A stretch of 64,000 nt of DNA. Source: a bacterium. Its GTDB lineage: Bacteria > Patescibacteriota > Patescibacteriia > 2-12-FULL-60-25. This document shows positions 24,376-33,793 of the stretch, in pieces (within the stretch, counting starts at the first letter, position 1; the number at the start of each line of letters is the position of its first letter). Position numbers and translations under genes: made by a program. The stretch covers positions 1,217,580 through 1,281,579 of the forward strand of contig JAJYXM010000016.1 of the NCBI GenBank assembly GCA_021796435.1, given 5' to 3'. Below the pieces are notes generated by a model. That model did no database searches, was not told the origin of the DNA, and saw only the letters and a list, made by a program, of their open reading frames with translations.

Positions 24376-24386
24376 GCCTCTTTTTT
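24361..24386 (+). terminator. terminator of rplS, overlapping the stop codon
   Basis: AAAAAAGAGGC/GCCTCTTTTTT with loop CTAA; the TAA stop lies in the loop and stem. Confidence 0.9.
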
Positions 24387-24401
24387 CTTGCCTGGTCCGA
24401 C

Positions 24402-25259
24402 TCATTCCAATCCCTTGTCGATATTGATGTTGGCGGATTGTGAGCGGATGATGTCGAGCGGAGCGTCGAGCGAGCTTTCGATCGGGTTGCCGAACCTGTA
24501 GTTCACGTAGAACGACTCGGAGATGTCGTCCACCTGGTGGATCCAATCGGAGCCGAAAAGACCGCTGGCCACTTCTTCGGTCTTGACCCAACGCAACATC
24601 CCGTTCTTGGTCGGCAGATACGTCTTCACGTCGGTCTGGAATTTGACGAGCTTCGAGCCGGGCTTGTAAGTGACGTTGGAACCGATGGGGATGAGGGACA
24701 TCTGGTCGATCGGGATGGTCTTCACGGCGCTGAAATCCTTGTACCAGGTAAAATAGACTTTTTCGTTCGGAAAGACGTAGCGCTTGCCGTCTGCGCCGTA
24801 ATAATAGACGGCCGTGTCGTTAAGCGTGTTCGCATCGCCGTCGTCCGGTATCTTGATCAGGTCGCCGACCGAAATATCCCAGCTCAACCCGCCGGAATAA
24901 TCGATGGTCACGTCGCGCTGGATCAGGACGCCATCCGCCGTCGCGGTGTATGTCGAAGCGCCGTTCTTGAGCGACGAGACAAGGAAATAGGCCTTACCCA
25001 AGGAATCGGTCGTGTCGCTTTCGGTCTTGATCTCATCCACCTTGCCGCGGGATGAGGTCAGCACGACCTTGATGCCGCTCATGGCAGCCAAATTGATGTC
25101 TTTGACCGTCACGGTGATGCGTGAATTCTCGATACCGTCGGCTTTGAGTGCGCTCTTCTGGGAAGAGATGCGGCTATTCACCGCGTCGACGGAAGCCGCA
25201 GAGACCGCGAGCGGCAATAGGACGAACAATATCGCGGAAACAAAAAAAGTCTTCTTCAT
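24402..25259 (-). CDS. secreted surface protein with CPR-type C-terminal domain
   Basis: 285 residues from the ATG at 25257-25259, giving a signal peptide MKKTFFVSAILFVLLPLAVSA. One Ig-like domain follows (ITVTVKDINLAAMSGIKVVL). The C-terminal domain reads LIKIPDDGDANT, YYYGADGKRYVFPNEKVYFTW and IGSNVTYKPGSKLVKF, clearly homologous to the end of the 15812-17419 protein. Probably exported and surface-attached; no anchor motif is seen. Confidence 0.75.
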   Translation of the reverse strand: MKKTFFVSAILFVLLPLAVSAASVDAVNSRISSQKSALKADGIENSRITVTVKDINLAAMSGIKVVLTSSRGKVDEIKTESDTTDSLGKAYFLVSSLKNGASTYTATADGVLIQRDVTIDYSGGLSWDISVGDLIKIPDDGDANTLNDTAVYYYGADGKRYVFPNEKVYFTWYKDFSAVKTIPIDQMSLIPIGSNVTYKPGSKLVKFQTDVKTYLPTKNGMLRWVKTEEVASGLFGSDWIHQVDDISESFYVNYRFGNPIESSLDAPLDIIRSQSANINIDKGLE

Positions 25260-25277
25260 ATCTGTGCCATGATAGCA

Positions 25278-25345
25278 GAGACTACCCTGCAGGGGTAGTT
25301 GTTCGCCCAACTACCCCTGCACCCCAAGGGCGCCCCTGATCTGCG
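25278..25345. repeat. REP-like palindromes upstream of the surface protein
   Basis: ACTACCC-TGCA-GGGGTAGT and a second inverted ACTACCCCTGCACCCC with GGGCGCCCC. Same GC-rich type as the GTAGGGGC palindromes after hppA. Confidence 0.6.
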
Positions 25346-25404
25346 CTTCTCGCGCGACTGATGCTCGATAAGGGTCCCCGGGGGACAAAAACGAAAAGCA
25401 GGCT

Positions 25405-25437
25405 ACTTTGCCCGCTTTTCATGTTTGCTGATTGTCT
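25405..25437 (-). terminator. terminator of uvrA
   Basis: GAAAAGCGGG and CCTGCTTTTC pair on the minus strand, followed by GTTTTTG. Confidence 0.65.
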
Positions 25438-25438
25438 T

Positions 25439-28324
25439 TTATAGAGCGGCCTTCAGATATTTAGCGGTCAGGGATCTCTTGTTCTTCGCGACTTCCTCCG
25501 GCGTACCTTCGACCAGCACCTCACCGCCGCGCAAGCCGCCTTCTGGCCCCATATCGATGACCCAGTCGGCGCATTTGACCACGTCCAAATTGTGTTCGAT
25601 GACCAAGACGGTATTCCCCTTGTCGACCAAGGCCTGAAGCACGATGAGCAGTCGTTTGATGTCGTCGAAATGCAATCCGGTCGTAGGTTCGTCAAGGATG
25701 TAGAGCGTCTTGCCCGTGGCGCGACGCGAAAGCTCGGTCGAGAGTTTGACGCGCTGCGCCTCACCGCCGGAAAGTGTCGTAGCTGGCTGACCGAGACGGA
25801 CGTAGCCCAAGCCGACCTCATGCAGAACGGAAAGCTTTTCGTAGATCAACGGCTGATCCACGAAGAAGCGGCGCGCTTCCTCGACGGTCATATCCAGGAT
25901 GTCGGCGATGGTCTTGCCATGATAATGGATCTCGAGCGCTTCTTTGTTGTAGCGTTTGCCGTGACACTCGGTGCACTCTACGTAGACGTCCGGCAGGAAC
26001 TGCATCTGGATCTGCACATAACCTTCGCCGCCGCAGGTCTCGCAGCGGCCTCCGCCTTTGACGTTGAACGAGAACTTGCCGGCGTCGTATCCACGCATCT
26101 TGGCTTCCGGTATCTCGGTGAAGAGGTCGCGGATCACGGTGAAGACGCCAGTGTAGGTCGCAGGATTGGAACGCGGTGTGCGGCCGATCGGTGATTGGTC
26201 GACGGAAACGACCTTGTCCAGATTGTCGATGCCCTCGATTTTCTTGTGTGCGCCCGGCATGTCTTTGGCGTTATAGAAATGCGCCGAGAGGGCACGGCCA
26301 AGGATATCGAGCACCAGGGTGGATTTCCCGGAACCGGATACGCCCGTCACACAGACGAACTTACCCAGCGGGAATTTACAGTCGACGTTCTTGAGGTTGA
26401 ATTCGGAAGCGCCACGGACGGTCACGGCTTTGCCGTTGCCTTTGCGGCGGACTTTCGGTTTTTCAATCTTCTTCTTGCCCAGGATGTAAGCGCCGGTCAA
26501 AGATTCCTTGTTGCGTTTGATCTCGGCCATCGTGCCCTGGGCCACGATCTCGCCGCCGTATTCTCCGGCACCCGGGCCGACATCGACGACGTAATCGGCA
26601 GCTTCCATCACGGCCTGGTCATGTTCGACGACCAAAACGGTATTGCCCAGGTCGCGCAGACGTTTCATGGTCAGGATGAGTTTGTCGTTATCGCGCGGAT
26701 GCAGACCGATGGAAGGCTCGTCCAGGATGTAGATGACACCGGAAAGTTCGGAACCGAGCTGGACGGCCAAGCGCACGCGCTGTGATTCTCCGCCGGAGAG
26801 CGACATGGCGCTGCGATCCAGCGTGAGATAGCCGAGACCTACGTCGATCAGGTTACGGATGCGGCGTTTCACTTCCTGCGATATCTGATCGACGATGAGG
26901 CGTTCACGTTCGGTGAAGCCCTGCGGATCGGCTTTCTTGTCGTTCTTCAGACGCACGATCTTGGAAGCCTTGGCTTTGACCGGTCCGCGGCCCAAGGATT
27001 CGAAGAAAGCGAGGCATTCATCGATGGGCAGACTGACCAGATCAGAGATGCTCTTATCCGCGACCGTCACGAGCAAAGCTTCGCGGCGCAGGCGCTTGCC
27101 TCCGCAATCCGGGCAGACCAAGACGCGCATGTATGATTCGATCTCTTTCTGCACGTATTCGGAATCCGTCTGACGATATTTATCCTCGAGCGTCGAGAGG
27201 ATGCCTGGGAAGTTGAGTTTCTTGCCTTCCACGTCGTAGAGCCTGTCGCCGGTACCTTCAAGCAAGACTTTCAGCGCATCTTTGGAGAGCTTGCCGACTT
27301 CGACATGGGCGGAAAATCCGTTGGCTTCGGCGACCGCCTCGAGCAATTTCATGAATGACGTCTGATTACCGGCGATGCGCGTCAGCGGCTTGATGGCGCC
27401 TTGAGCGATGGTCAAGCGTTTATTCGGGATCACCAGATCGGCATCCAAGACCAGCTTGTTGCCCAAACCGGTGCAACCCGGACAAGCGCCGTGAGGCGAG
27501 TTGAAGGAGAAGAGGCGCGGTTCGAGGACCGGCAGGGAAATATTGCACGTGGGACAGAACAGGGATTGCGAAAAAGTCGTCTCTTCGCCAGTCTCCTCAT
27601 CCAGTACCGTTATAAGTCCGTTGCCCAGATCCAAAGCCTGCTTGAGTATCTCGAGCAAGGATTCCATGACCAGGCTGGATTTCTGTTCGATCCGCGTGAC
27701 GACCACGTCGACGCTATGCGTCTTGGTCTTATCCGGCCGTGTGCGCATCAGCTCGTCGATATCTACGACAGTGCCGTCGTACCTGACCTGGGAATACCCC
27801 GCACGTTCGGCTCCCTGCAGGACTATCTTATGCTCCCCTTTCTGTTCGCGGACCATCGGCGCCAAAAGCACCAGAGTGGACTTCTGGATCATGGCCAGGA
27901 TCTTTTCGGCGATCTCGCGCTGACTCAACTCGCTGACGGCCTTGCCGCACTGGGGACAATGCGCCCGACCGGCGCGAGAAAAAAGCAGACGGAAAAAATC
28001 ATACACTTCGGTCACGGTACCGACCGTGGAACGCGGATTATGCGAAGAGGATTTCTGGTCGATGGCTACGGTCGGCGAGAGGCCGAGTATCTCATCGACA
28101 TCAGGCTTATCCTGCAGTTCGAGGAACTGGCGCGCGTACGAAGACAGACTCTCGATGTAACGGCGCTGGCCTTCGGCATGGATGGTATCGAAGGCGATAC
28201 TCGACTTCCCTGAACCGGAAAGACCGGTTATGACGATGAATTTATTCTTAGGCAAGTCCAAAGAAACGTTCTTCAGGTTATGGACACGGGCGCCCTTGAT
28301 GGAGATGGTGTTATGTACGCTCAT
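25439..28324 (-). CDS. uvrA: excinuclease ABC subunit A
   Basis: 961 residues, slightly longer than the usual 940. UvrA is the damage sensor of nucleotide excision repair and acts with UvrB and UvrC. It has two ABC ATPase modules: Walker [10 protein letters not shown] near residue 32 and GVSGSGKST near 640, signature [12 protein letters not shown] and [12 protein letters not shown], Walker [14 protein letters not shown] and [12 protein letters not shown]. The zinc modules are intact ([13 protein letters not shown]...CPGCTG and CETCGGEGY...[10 protein letters not shown]). No neighbouring repair gene is present. Confidence 0.97.
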   Translation of the reverse strand: MSVHNTISIKGARVHNLKNVSLDLPKNKFIVITGLSGSGKSSIAFDTIHAEGQRRYIESLSSYARQFLELQDKPDVDEILGLSPTVAIDQKSSSHNPRSTVGTVTEVYDFFRLLFSRAGRAHCPQCGKAVSELSQREIAEKILAMIQKSTLVLLAPMVREQKGEHKIVLQGAERAGYSQVRYDGTVVDIDELMRTRPDKTKTHSVDVVVTRIEQKSSLVMESLLEILKQALDLGNGLITVLDEETGEETTFSQSLFCPTCNISLPVLEPRLFSFNSPHGACPGCTGLGNKLVLDADLVIPNKRLTIAQGAIKPLTRIAGNQTSFMKLLEAVAEANGFSAHVEVGKLSKDALKVLLEGTGDRLYDVEGKKLNFPGILSTLEDKYRQTDSEYVQKEIESYMRVLVCPDCGGKRLRREALLVTVADKSISDLVSLPIDECLAFFESLGRGPVKAKASKIVRLKNDKKADPQGFTERERLIVDQISQEVKRRIRNLIDVGLGYLTLDRSAMSLSGGESQRVRLAVQLGSELSGVIYILDEPSIGLHPRDNDKLILTMKRLRDLGNTVLVVEHDQAVMEAADYVVDVGPGAGEYGGEIVAQGTMAEIKRNKESLTGAYILGKKKIEKPKVRRKGNGKAVTVRGASEFNLKNVDCKFPLGKFVCVTGVSGSGKSTLVLDILGRALSAHFYNAKDMPGAHKKIEGIDNLDKVVSVDQSPIGRTPRSNPATYTGVFTVIRDLFTEIPEAKMRGYDAGKFSFNVKGGGRCETCGGEGYVQIQMQFLPDVYVECTECHGKRYNKEALEIHYHGKTIADILDMTVEEARRFFVDQPLIYEKLSVLHEVGLGYVRLGQPATTLSGGEAQRVKLSTELSRRATGKTLYILDEPTTGLHFDDIKRLLIVLQALVDKGNTVLVIEHNLDVVKCADWVIDMGPEGGLRGGEVLVEGTPEEVAKNKRSLTAKYLKAAL

Positions 28325-28432
28325 GGTGGTTATAAATGGTTGCCGCAGAGACTACCACTTTTTTTTCCTCCTGGCAAGCCTGCCACCCGATGCGAAAAAA
28401 ACAAATACTTTACAATCGGTGCGTCAGGCGCA

Positions 28433-28462
28433 AAAAATACGCCCCGGTCGACACCGGGGCGC
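28433..28462 (-). terminator. terminator of the DsbA-like gene
   Basis: GCGCCCCGG/CCGGGGCGT stem with loop TGTCGA on the minus strand, followed by ATTTTTTG. Confidence 0.75.
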
Positions 28463-28495
28463 TGCTCTCGCAGCAAGAGCTTGTTAAACGTTGGA

Positions 28496-29254
28496 TTAAT
28501 TCTGCTCTGCCAGCTGTACTGCGGCTTGGAACATCGCTTCGAAATGGTCGGCATCCATAGCGCCATCGACCTTGTGCCCGTTGAAGAAAAAGGTCGGCGT
28601 GCCACGGCCTCCGGCGCTGACCGCATCGGCATACGACTTGTCCACTTCCGGCAACGTCTGTTTCGAACTTACGCATTGGTTGAAGGCCTGCATGTCGAGT
28701 CCTGCACGCTGCGCCATCAAAGCGAGCGCGTCGGGTGTACGGGCAGAGAGGTTCTCGTACAACATATCGTGGAACACCCAGTACTTATCCTGGCTCTGCA
28801 GAAATGCGCACCTGGCGGCGACGGATATGTCTTTGGTCGCAGGATGCAGTTCCTCGATCGGGAAGTCGCGGAGGATGAGATACGCATCGTCAGCGTGCTT
28901 GGCCATGAACTCGCGCATGACGTTCGCGGTGCGCTGGCAGAACGGACAGTCGTAATCGACGAACTCGACTATCTTGACCTTGGCCGAGGGATTTCCCAGG
29001 GTCGGATTAACACCTGACTCGATCGTGGAGATCAAGCTATCCGAAGGATGAGTAGCGGATAAGATGGTTTCGGCGTCGGGCAACAAGGAAATCTGCTCGA
29101 GGGTCAAACCTTGCGGTATCTTTCCGCTTTTCATGAGATATATGTATTTGACCATGTTGAAACCTATATACCCGATGAAGCCAAGCACGATCAGACCCAA
29201 AATCGAGCCGATGAGAGGCAAAGGACGACGGTACCAGGGGCGTTTTCCATCCAT
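28496..29254 (-). CDS. membrane-anchored DsbA-like thiol oxidoreductase
   Basis: 252 residues. A membrane anchor (about 14-40) with a basic N-terminus is followed by an extracytoplasmic thioredoxin-fold domain. The active site CPFC is at 103-106 in VEFVDYDCPFCQRT, and GTPTFFFNG provides the cis-Pro loop. The inserted helical domain of DsbA is present. It is expected to form or shuffle disulfides in secreted proteins such as the Cys-containing surface proteins in this window. Confidence 0.9.
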   Translation of the reverse strand: MDGKRPWYRRPLPLIGSILGLIVLGFIGYIGFNMVKYIYLMKSGKIPQGLTLEQISLLPDAETILSATHPSDSLISTIESGVNPTLGNPSAKVKIVEFVDYDCPFCQRTANVMREFMAKHADDAYLILRDFPIEELHPATKDISVAARCAFLQSQDKYWVFHDMLYENLSARTPDALALMAQRAGLDMQAFNQCVSSKQTLPEVDKSYADAVSAGGRGTPTFFFNGHKVDGAMDADHFEAMFQAAVQLAEQN

Positions 29255-29318
29255 ATGTTTTGCCTCATATTAACACATAATTAGCCATACCCACAGACCT
29301 GGAGAAGCGACTTGCGGA

Positions 29319-29347
29319 TTGACTAAGTCGGCATAACAAGCTAACCT
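29319..29347 (+). promoter_or_regulatory. promoter of secG
   Basis: TTGACT (29319-29324), 17-bp spacer, TAACCT (29342-29347). Confidence 0.5.
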
Positions 29348-29361
29348 CCAGACACTCAAAT

Positions 29362-29580
29362 ATGCGTTCAATCTTGTTATCCGTCATCCAGATAGCCATA
29401 TCGATACTCTTGATAACAGCGATCCTGTTGCAGCAACGGGGCACGGGTCTAGGCGCAGCCTTCGGCGGTGCCAGCGATGTCTTCCGCACCAAGCGCGGCA
29501 TAGAGAAATCACTGTTCTACGCGACCATAGTGCTGTCGGTCCTGTTCTTCGTTACGGCCGTCCTAAACGTCGTCCTATAA
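29362..29580 (+). CDS. secG: protein-export membrane protein SecG
   Basis: 72 residues with two membrane segments separated by the conserved LLQQRGTGLGAAFGG loop and FRTKRGIEK. SecG assists SecYEG in protein export. The stop is 6 nt upstream of the peptide-binding protein gene, so the two are co-transcribed. Confidence 0.92.
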   Translation: MRSILLSVIQIAISILLITAILLQQRGTGLGAAFGGASDVFRTKRGIEKSLFYATIVLSVLFFVTAVLNVVL

Positions 29581-29586
29581 ACCAAC

Positions 29587-31425
29587 ATGAAACCTTCGGG
29601 TCTCATCAACCGTATCAAAAGCCGGTCTGGTCGGGCATTGGGCTGGTTTTCGCGCTGGCGCAAAACGGAAGAGAAGAACCCGGAACTCGGAAGCGACCAT
29701 GACCTGGTGGTCAGAGTCACCTCGCCGGAAAAGATGCCGCGCTATCGCCAGTTGCGCTATGCCTTGCGCGTCATCCCGCAGAACGAAAAACGCCTCCTCC
29801 TGATCGCCTTCGTCATATTCGTATTGTCTTTGACGACGGCCGGCGTCTTTTGGCTGCAGCCGCATCTGGGGCAAAGACCTGCTTTCGGCGGGACATACAC
29901 CGAAGCGATCATCGGCCAACCGAAGTACATCAACCCATTCGATGCGCTCGCCAATGACGCAGACAAGGACCTCACCAAACTGATCTTCTCGGGACTGTAT
30001 AAGCAGGACGGCCTCGGAGTGACGCCGGATTTGGCCGAATCGCAGGAACTCTCGGAAGACGGCAAGACACTGACGATAAAATTACGCCACGGAGTGCTTT
30101 TCCATGACGGCTCGGAACTCATCGCGAGCGACGTGCAATATACTTACGAAGCGGTCCAGGACACGGCACGCATGAGTCCGTTGCAGCCTTTATACAGCAA
30201 CCTGAAGATCTCCGTGGTCGATGACTATACCGTGGTCTTCACGCTGGAAAAGCCGGATGCCCTGATCCTGAACAAGCTGACCCTGGGGATCGTGCCGGCG
30301 CATCTTTGGCAGGACATGCCGGTCGGCGCAGCCCACGTGTCAGACCTGAACCTGAAACCTATCGGCAGCGGACCGTATAAGGTGAAATCATTCAGACGTG
30401 ACAGCATAGGCAACATCTATTCATATTCCCTGGAGGCTTTCGACGGCTACTACGGCGAGAAACCGCATATCCAGACGATAGTCATGCAGTATTACCCTGA
30501 CCAGACGCAAGCTTTGGATGCATTACGTTCCGGTCTGGTCGAAGGCATGCCTTTCGTCAATGCCACAGATGCCGCGAAGAACAAAGCTTCCGGACGCCTC
30601 AAGGACGTGAAGCTGGAACTACCTCAGGAAACCGTCGCCTTCTTCAACCTGAAAGATTCCCTCTTGTCGTCCAAGGATGTGCGTACGGCACTAGGCTTGG
30701 CGGTCAACAAACAAGACATCGTGGATGCCTTGGATGGATCTGCGGCACAGGTGGACACGCCATTCCCCTTCATGGAGATGTCGACCGGCACTCCGCTGAC
30801 GCAAGACCTGGATAAAGCACGGACGCTGCTCACCCAAGCCGGTTGGACCTTGAAAGACGGAGAGAATGTCCGGGCAAAAGCACAAAAGGACAACACAGCC
30901 AGCAGCACGCAATTCGCGATCAGCATCCTGACGCCAGATAATCCCGATCTGCTCAAGATAGCGGAAGCCCTGAAGCGCCAGTGGTCCCTCATCGGAGCCA
31001 AGGTTGAGATCGAAGCGATACCGATAGACGAAGTCATGCGTCGTGCCACGCGCGAGCGCAGCGCACAGGTGGTCTTGCTGAACCTTTATCTGGGGGCTGA
31101 ACAGGATCTGTTCCCGTTCTGGTGGAGTGGCGAGATCTCGACGCGCGGCCTGAACATTTCGGCCTTGAGCGACAAGAGCGTGGATTCGGCTTTGGAGAAC
31201 GTCAGGCAAGCGAGTTCGACCACGGCGCTGGCCGAAACACGCGAAAACCTTTCGACCGCCATCCAGAACGCGATACCCGCACTTTTCCTGACAAGACCGA
31301 TCCAACACTATCTGATATCCAACAAGATCAAAGGCGTGGCGAATGACTACATCATCGCGGATCCAGCCGATCGATTCGATAAGATCGCTGATTGGTACAT
31401 AAAATCCGGCTGGGGTTGGAAGTAA
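29587..31425 (+). CDS. membrane-anchored peptide ABC transporter substrate-binding protein (SBP_bac_5)
   Basis: 612 residues. A basic N-terminus of about 68 residues precedes one membrane segment (69-90); the rest is an OppA-type binding domain with YINPFDALANDADKDLTKLIFSGLY, LRHGVLFHDGSELIASDVQYTYE and the late FPFWWSGEISTRGLN. It would bind oligopeptides outside the membrane. There are no permease or ATPase genes of an Opp system nearby, so it may serve a distant transporter or act as a chaperone or receptor. Confidence 0.85.
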   Translation: MKPSGLINRIKSRSGRALGWFSRWRKTEEKNPELGSDHDLVVRVTSPEKMPRYRQLRYALRVIPQNEKRLLLIAFVIFVLSLTTAGVFWLQPHLGQRPAFGGTYTEAIIGQPKYINPFDALANDADKDLTKLIFSGLYKQDGLGVTPDLAESQELSEDGKTLTIKLRHGVLFHDGSELIASDVQYTYEAVQDTARMSPLQPLYSNLKISVVDDYTVVFTLEKPDALILNKLTLGIVPAHLWQDMPVGAAHVSDLNLKPIGSGPYKVKSFRRDSIGNIYSYSLEAFDGYYGEKPHIQTIVMQYYPDQTQALDALRSGLVEGMPFVNATDAAKNKASGRLKDVKLELPQETVAFFNLKDSLLSSKDVRTALGLAVNKQDIVDALDGSAAQVDTPFPFMEMSTGTPLTQDLDKARTLLTQAGWTLKDGENVRAKAQKDNTASSTQFAISILTPDNPDLLKIAEALKRQWSLIGAKVEIEAIPIDEVMRRATRERSAQVVLLNLYLGAEQDLFPFWWSGEISTRGLNISALSDKSVDSALENVRQASSTTALAETRENLSTAIQNAIPALFLTRPIQHYLISNKIKGVANDYIIADPADRFDKIADWYIKSGWGWK

Positions 31426-31451
31426 TAAAAATTTTATTACTCTAAATAGAC

Positions 31452-31476
31452 AAAAAGGCGCTTCAAGCGCCTTTTT
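31452..31476 (+). terminator. terminator of the secG operon
   Basis: AAAAAGGCGC/GCGCCTTTTT with loop TTCAA, a near-ideal intrinsic terminator. Confidence 0.9.
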
Positions 31477-31501
31477 GCTTCGATGAATCGAGGTCGCTGA
31501 C

Positions 31502-31530
31502 TTGACGTGTGGAGCATGGCGTGATAGCTT
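31502..31530 (+). promoter_or_regulatory. candidate promoter upstream of the ABC exporter
   Basis: TTGACG, 17-bp spacer, TAGCTT, followed by a leader of about 240 nt. Confidence 0.4.
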
Positions 31531-31575
31531 TCGTGATCAAGTACTGTTCCGACAACGAACGGCGCCCAAAAAAGC

Positions 31576-31710
31576 ATGAATAACTACTTACTTAACCGCA
31601 AAGCAAACTCCCAAGGGGTCGCTTTTGCTATGGATAAGCTTGTTCCTGCTTTACGCACTGCTGCAGCTCAGGAACCTGAGTATTTTGGGCGAAATATCAT
31701 GAATAATTGA
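31576..31710 (+). CDS. possible 44-residue peptide upstream of the ABC exporter
   Basis: An ATG-to-TGA frame encodes a polar, Asn/Ala-rich peptide beginning MNNYLLNRKANSQGVAFAMD and ending EPEYFGRNIMNN. There is no convincing ribosome site, and the base composition is more AT-rich than its surroundings. It lies between the promoter and the exporter gene. It could be a cargo or leader peptide, or chance; no family is recognised. Confidence 0.3.
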   Translation: MNNYLLNRKANSQGVAFAMDKLVPALRTAAAQEPEYFGRNIMNN

Positions 31711-31734
31711 GTTGAATCATCACCTCGAAATCCA

Positions 31735-31763
31735 CGATATCTTGCCCAAAAGGCAAGATATCG
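31735..31763 (+). promoter_or_regulatory. perfect 12-bp hairpin just before the ABC exporter ribosome site
   Basis: CGATATCTTGCC and GGCAAGATATCG pair around CAAAA; AGGAGGG follows 8 nt later. There is no T tract, so it is not a terminator. It could be an operator or an RNA structure controlling translation or stability. Confidence 0.6.
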
Positions 31764-31781
31764 TTCATTCAGGAGGGTGCC

Positions 31782-33716
31782 ATGTCTGTCGATCCTTTGG
31801 AAACCAGGTTTATCGCGCGCAACTGGAAGGAATACTTAACCGAGACTGTCGAAAATTTGGAGGTTTTGGCTTGGGTCTGGCGTGAGCTAACAGGCCCCGA
31901 AAGCAAACGGCTAGGCAAAAAGGTGGTGATAGCAGGGTTCTTAAAGACGCTTTTCGCCATCGGCCAAGCCTGGCCGCTCATACGGGTTTTCGATGGGCTA
32001 GTCTCGCGTGATGTGAGGGCCATCGTACTGAACTTGGGATTAGTTGCCGCCGCCTGGCTGCTGCACCAGTTCTTCCAGTATCTCTGGATGGCTTATCGTG
32101 AAACCATGATAGGCCACAACATCACGCGCCGCGACGAAAGGCTGACCGAACTGTTCTTCGAAAAATCACTAGGTCAGCATCAGGCCGAGAGCGGCAACCT
32201 TAGCGTCGGCGCGATGGAGAAAGGCAAAACCAAGGTCGACAACCTACAAGAGATGCTGCTTTTCAGCGGCCTCTCCGCCGTGCTCGATCTGCTGGTCGTC
32301 TTCATCTTCATCTGGGTCCTCTCGCCCGTAGCTGGTCTGATGATGGCATTGCTTCTAACGCTCTTAGTGGTCAGCGCCCTCTTCCTCAACCGTCGCTGCA
32401 TCGAGGTCTGCACGCCGATCGAGATCGACTTCAGTCGACTCAACCGAGAACGGCATACGCGATGGCAGCACATCGAGCGCGTGAAATCCACCGGCATGGA
32501 AAGGCAGGAACTTGAGCGGCTGACGATGTGGTCGCGTGACATCTTCCGGCGAGATCTGGCGTTCTGGTTGGACTATTTCATCACTCGAGTGAACCTCCGG
32601 GGCTTAGTGGAGAAAATCACTCTTCTGACGATCACCTGCTATGGGGTGGCACGGGTCTGGCAGGGCGATTGGACAGTCGGCATGCTCTACCCTCTCTTCA
32701 GCTGGTGTGCGATGTTCGCCAATAACCTATGGCAGTTGAGCGCCATCGAACATCAGATCAACTGGGCCATGCCTTCGGTCAAACAGATGATGACCGCGCT
32801 CAAACTCGAGCCGGCGATCAAGGATAAGCCTGACGCGATGGAATATCCCGTTGATGCTTCACCACGGATTGAGTTCATCGGCGTCGGACACACCTATGCC
32901 GCAGGTACGCTGGAGGATGAGAAGTCGAGCAAACCGACGAAACCCGTCCTCACCAACGTCAGCTTCACCATCGAGCCTGGCGAGAAAGTCGCGCTACTCG
33001 GCGCAAGCGGAGCCGGCAAGACGACGCTCGAACGGCTGATCCAACGCCATATGGATCCGGAGCGCGGGACGATCCTGGTGGATGGACATGATCTGCGCGA
33101 TTACACGCTGACATCGTGGATCGCCGCATTGGGTTACATCCCGCAACACGCCCAAATCTTCGACGGCACGATCCGCTACAATCTGCTCTACGGACTTACG
33201 GAGGAAGAGCGGAAAAACGTCACAGATGAAATACTGTGGGACATGATGCGCAAGCTGCACATCGACTTCGGCGAAAGATTGACCGACGGTCTGGAGACCA
33301 AGGTGGGCCAGAACGGCATCCGACTCTCTGGAGGCGAGGCACAGCGCTTGATCATCGGTGCGGCAGCCATGCGTAGGCCGCGTTTCATGATTATCGACGA
33401 GGCGACCAGCCACCTGGACTCCACGACCGAAAAAGGCGTGCAGAAAGGGCTGCGCGAGGTGTTGACGGAAGACGTCGGCGCGCTCATCATTGCACATCGT
33501 TTGAGCACCGTCAGGGACATCTGCAGCAAGTTCATCGTCCTAAAAAGTAGCGATCAGGTGCTGAACGGCGATCCGCAGATCGAAGCCATCAGTGCCTCAT
33601 TCGAGGAGCTATACCTCATCTCCCCCACCTTCCGTCAACTAGTACGGGACCAAGAACTGAGCTTCAACATTAAGAAGGCACAGCTGGTCAACGACCTAAG
33701 TTACACGGAAAACTGA
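31782..33716 (+). CDS. ABC transporter, fused permease-ATPase exporter type
   Basis: 644 residues; start fixed by AGGAGGG 8 nt upstream. The N-terminal half holds about six membrane segments (for example VVIAGFLKTLFAIGQAWPLI and LLVVFIFIWVLSPVAGLMMALLL). The C-terminal ATPase has Walker A GASGAGKTT, Q-loop YIPQHAQIFDG, signature LSGGEAQR and Walker B FMIIDEATSHLD with His in IIAHRLSTV. This is the half-exporter architecture that works as a homodimer; substrate unknown. No peptidase domain is fused. It ends in its own terminator (33720-33757). Confidence 0.88.
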   Translation: MSVDPLETRFIARNWKEYLTETVENLEVLAWVWRELTGPESKRLGKKVVIAGFLKTLFAIGQAWPLIRVFDGLVSRDVRAIVLNLGLVAAAWLLHQFFQYLWMAYRETMIGHNITRRDERLTELFFEKSLGQHQAESGNLSVGAMEKGKTKVDNLQEMLLFSGLSAVLDLLVVFIFIWVLSPVAGLMMALLLTLLVVSALFLNRRCIEVCTPIEIDFSRLNRERHTRWQHIERVKSTGMERQELERLTMWSRDIFRRDLAFWLDYFITRVNLRGLVEKITLLTITCYGVARVWQGDWTVGMLYPLFSWCAMFANNLWQLSAIEHQINWAMPSVKQMMTALKLEPAIKDKPDAMEYPVDASPRIEFIGVGHTYAAGTLEDEKSSKPTKPVLTNVSFTIEPGEKVALLGASGAGKTTLERLIQRHMDPERGTILVDGHDLRDYTLTSWIAALGYIPQHAQIFDGTIRYNLLYGLTEEERKNVTDEILWDMMRKLHIDFGERLTDGLETKVGQNGIRLSGGEAQRLIIGAAAMRRPRFMIIDEATSHLDSTTEKGVQKGLREVLTEDVGALIIAHRLSTVRDICSKFIVLKSSDQVLNGDPQIEAISASFEELYLISPTFRQLVRDQELSFNIKKAQLVNDLSYTEN

Positions 33717-33719
33717 ACA

Positions 33720-33757
33720 AGCCCCGTTGCGCCGACTCGCGCAGCGGGGTTTCTCTT
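33720..33757 (+). terminator. terminator of the ABC exporter
   Basis: AGCCCCG..TGCGC and GCGCA.CGGGGTTT stem followed by CTCTTT. Confidence 0.65.
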
Positions 33758-33793
33758 TGCCATCTGACGGAAGTCGGGCTAATCTGTCGGCAT

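Noticed and set aside
27401..28213. 270-codon plus-strand frame opposite uvrA
   Set aside because: uvrA is unambiguous on the minus strand across its whole length.
31540..31720. tmRNA
   Set aside because: The small ORF region lacks the tRNA-Ala-like ends and a tag ending in ALAA.
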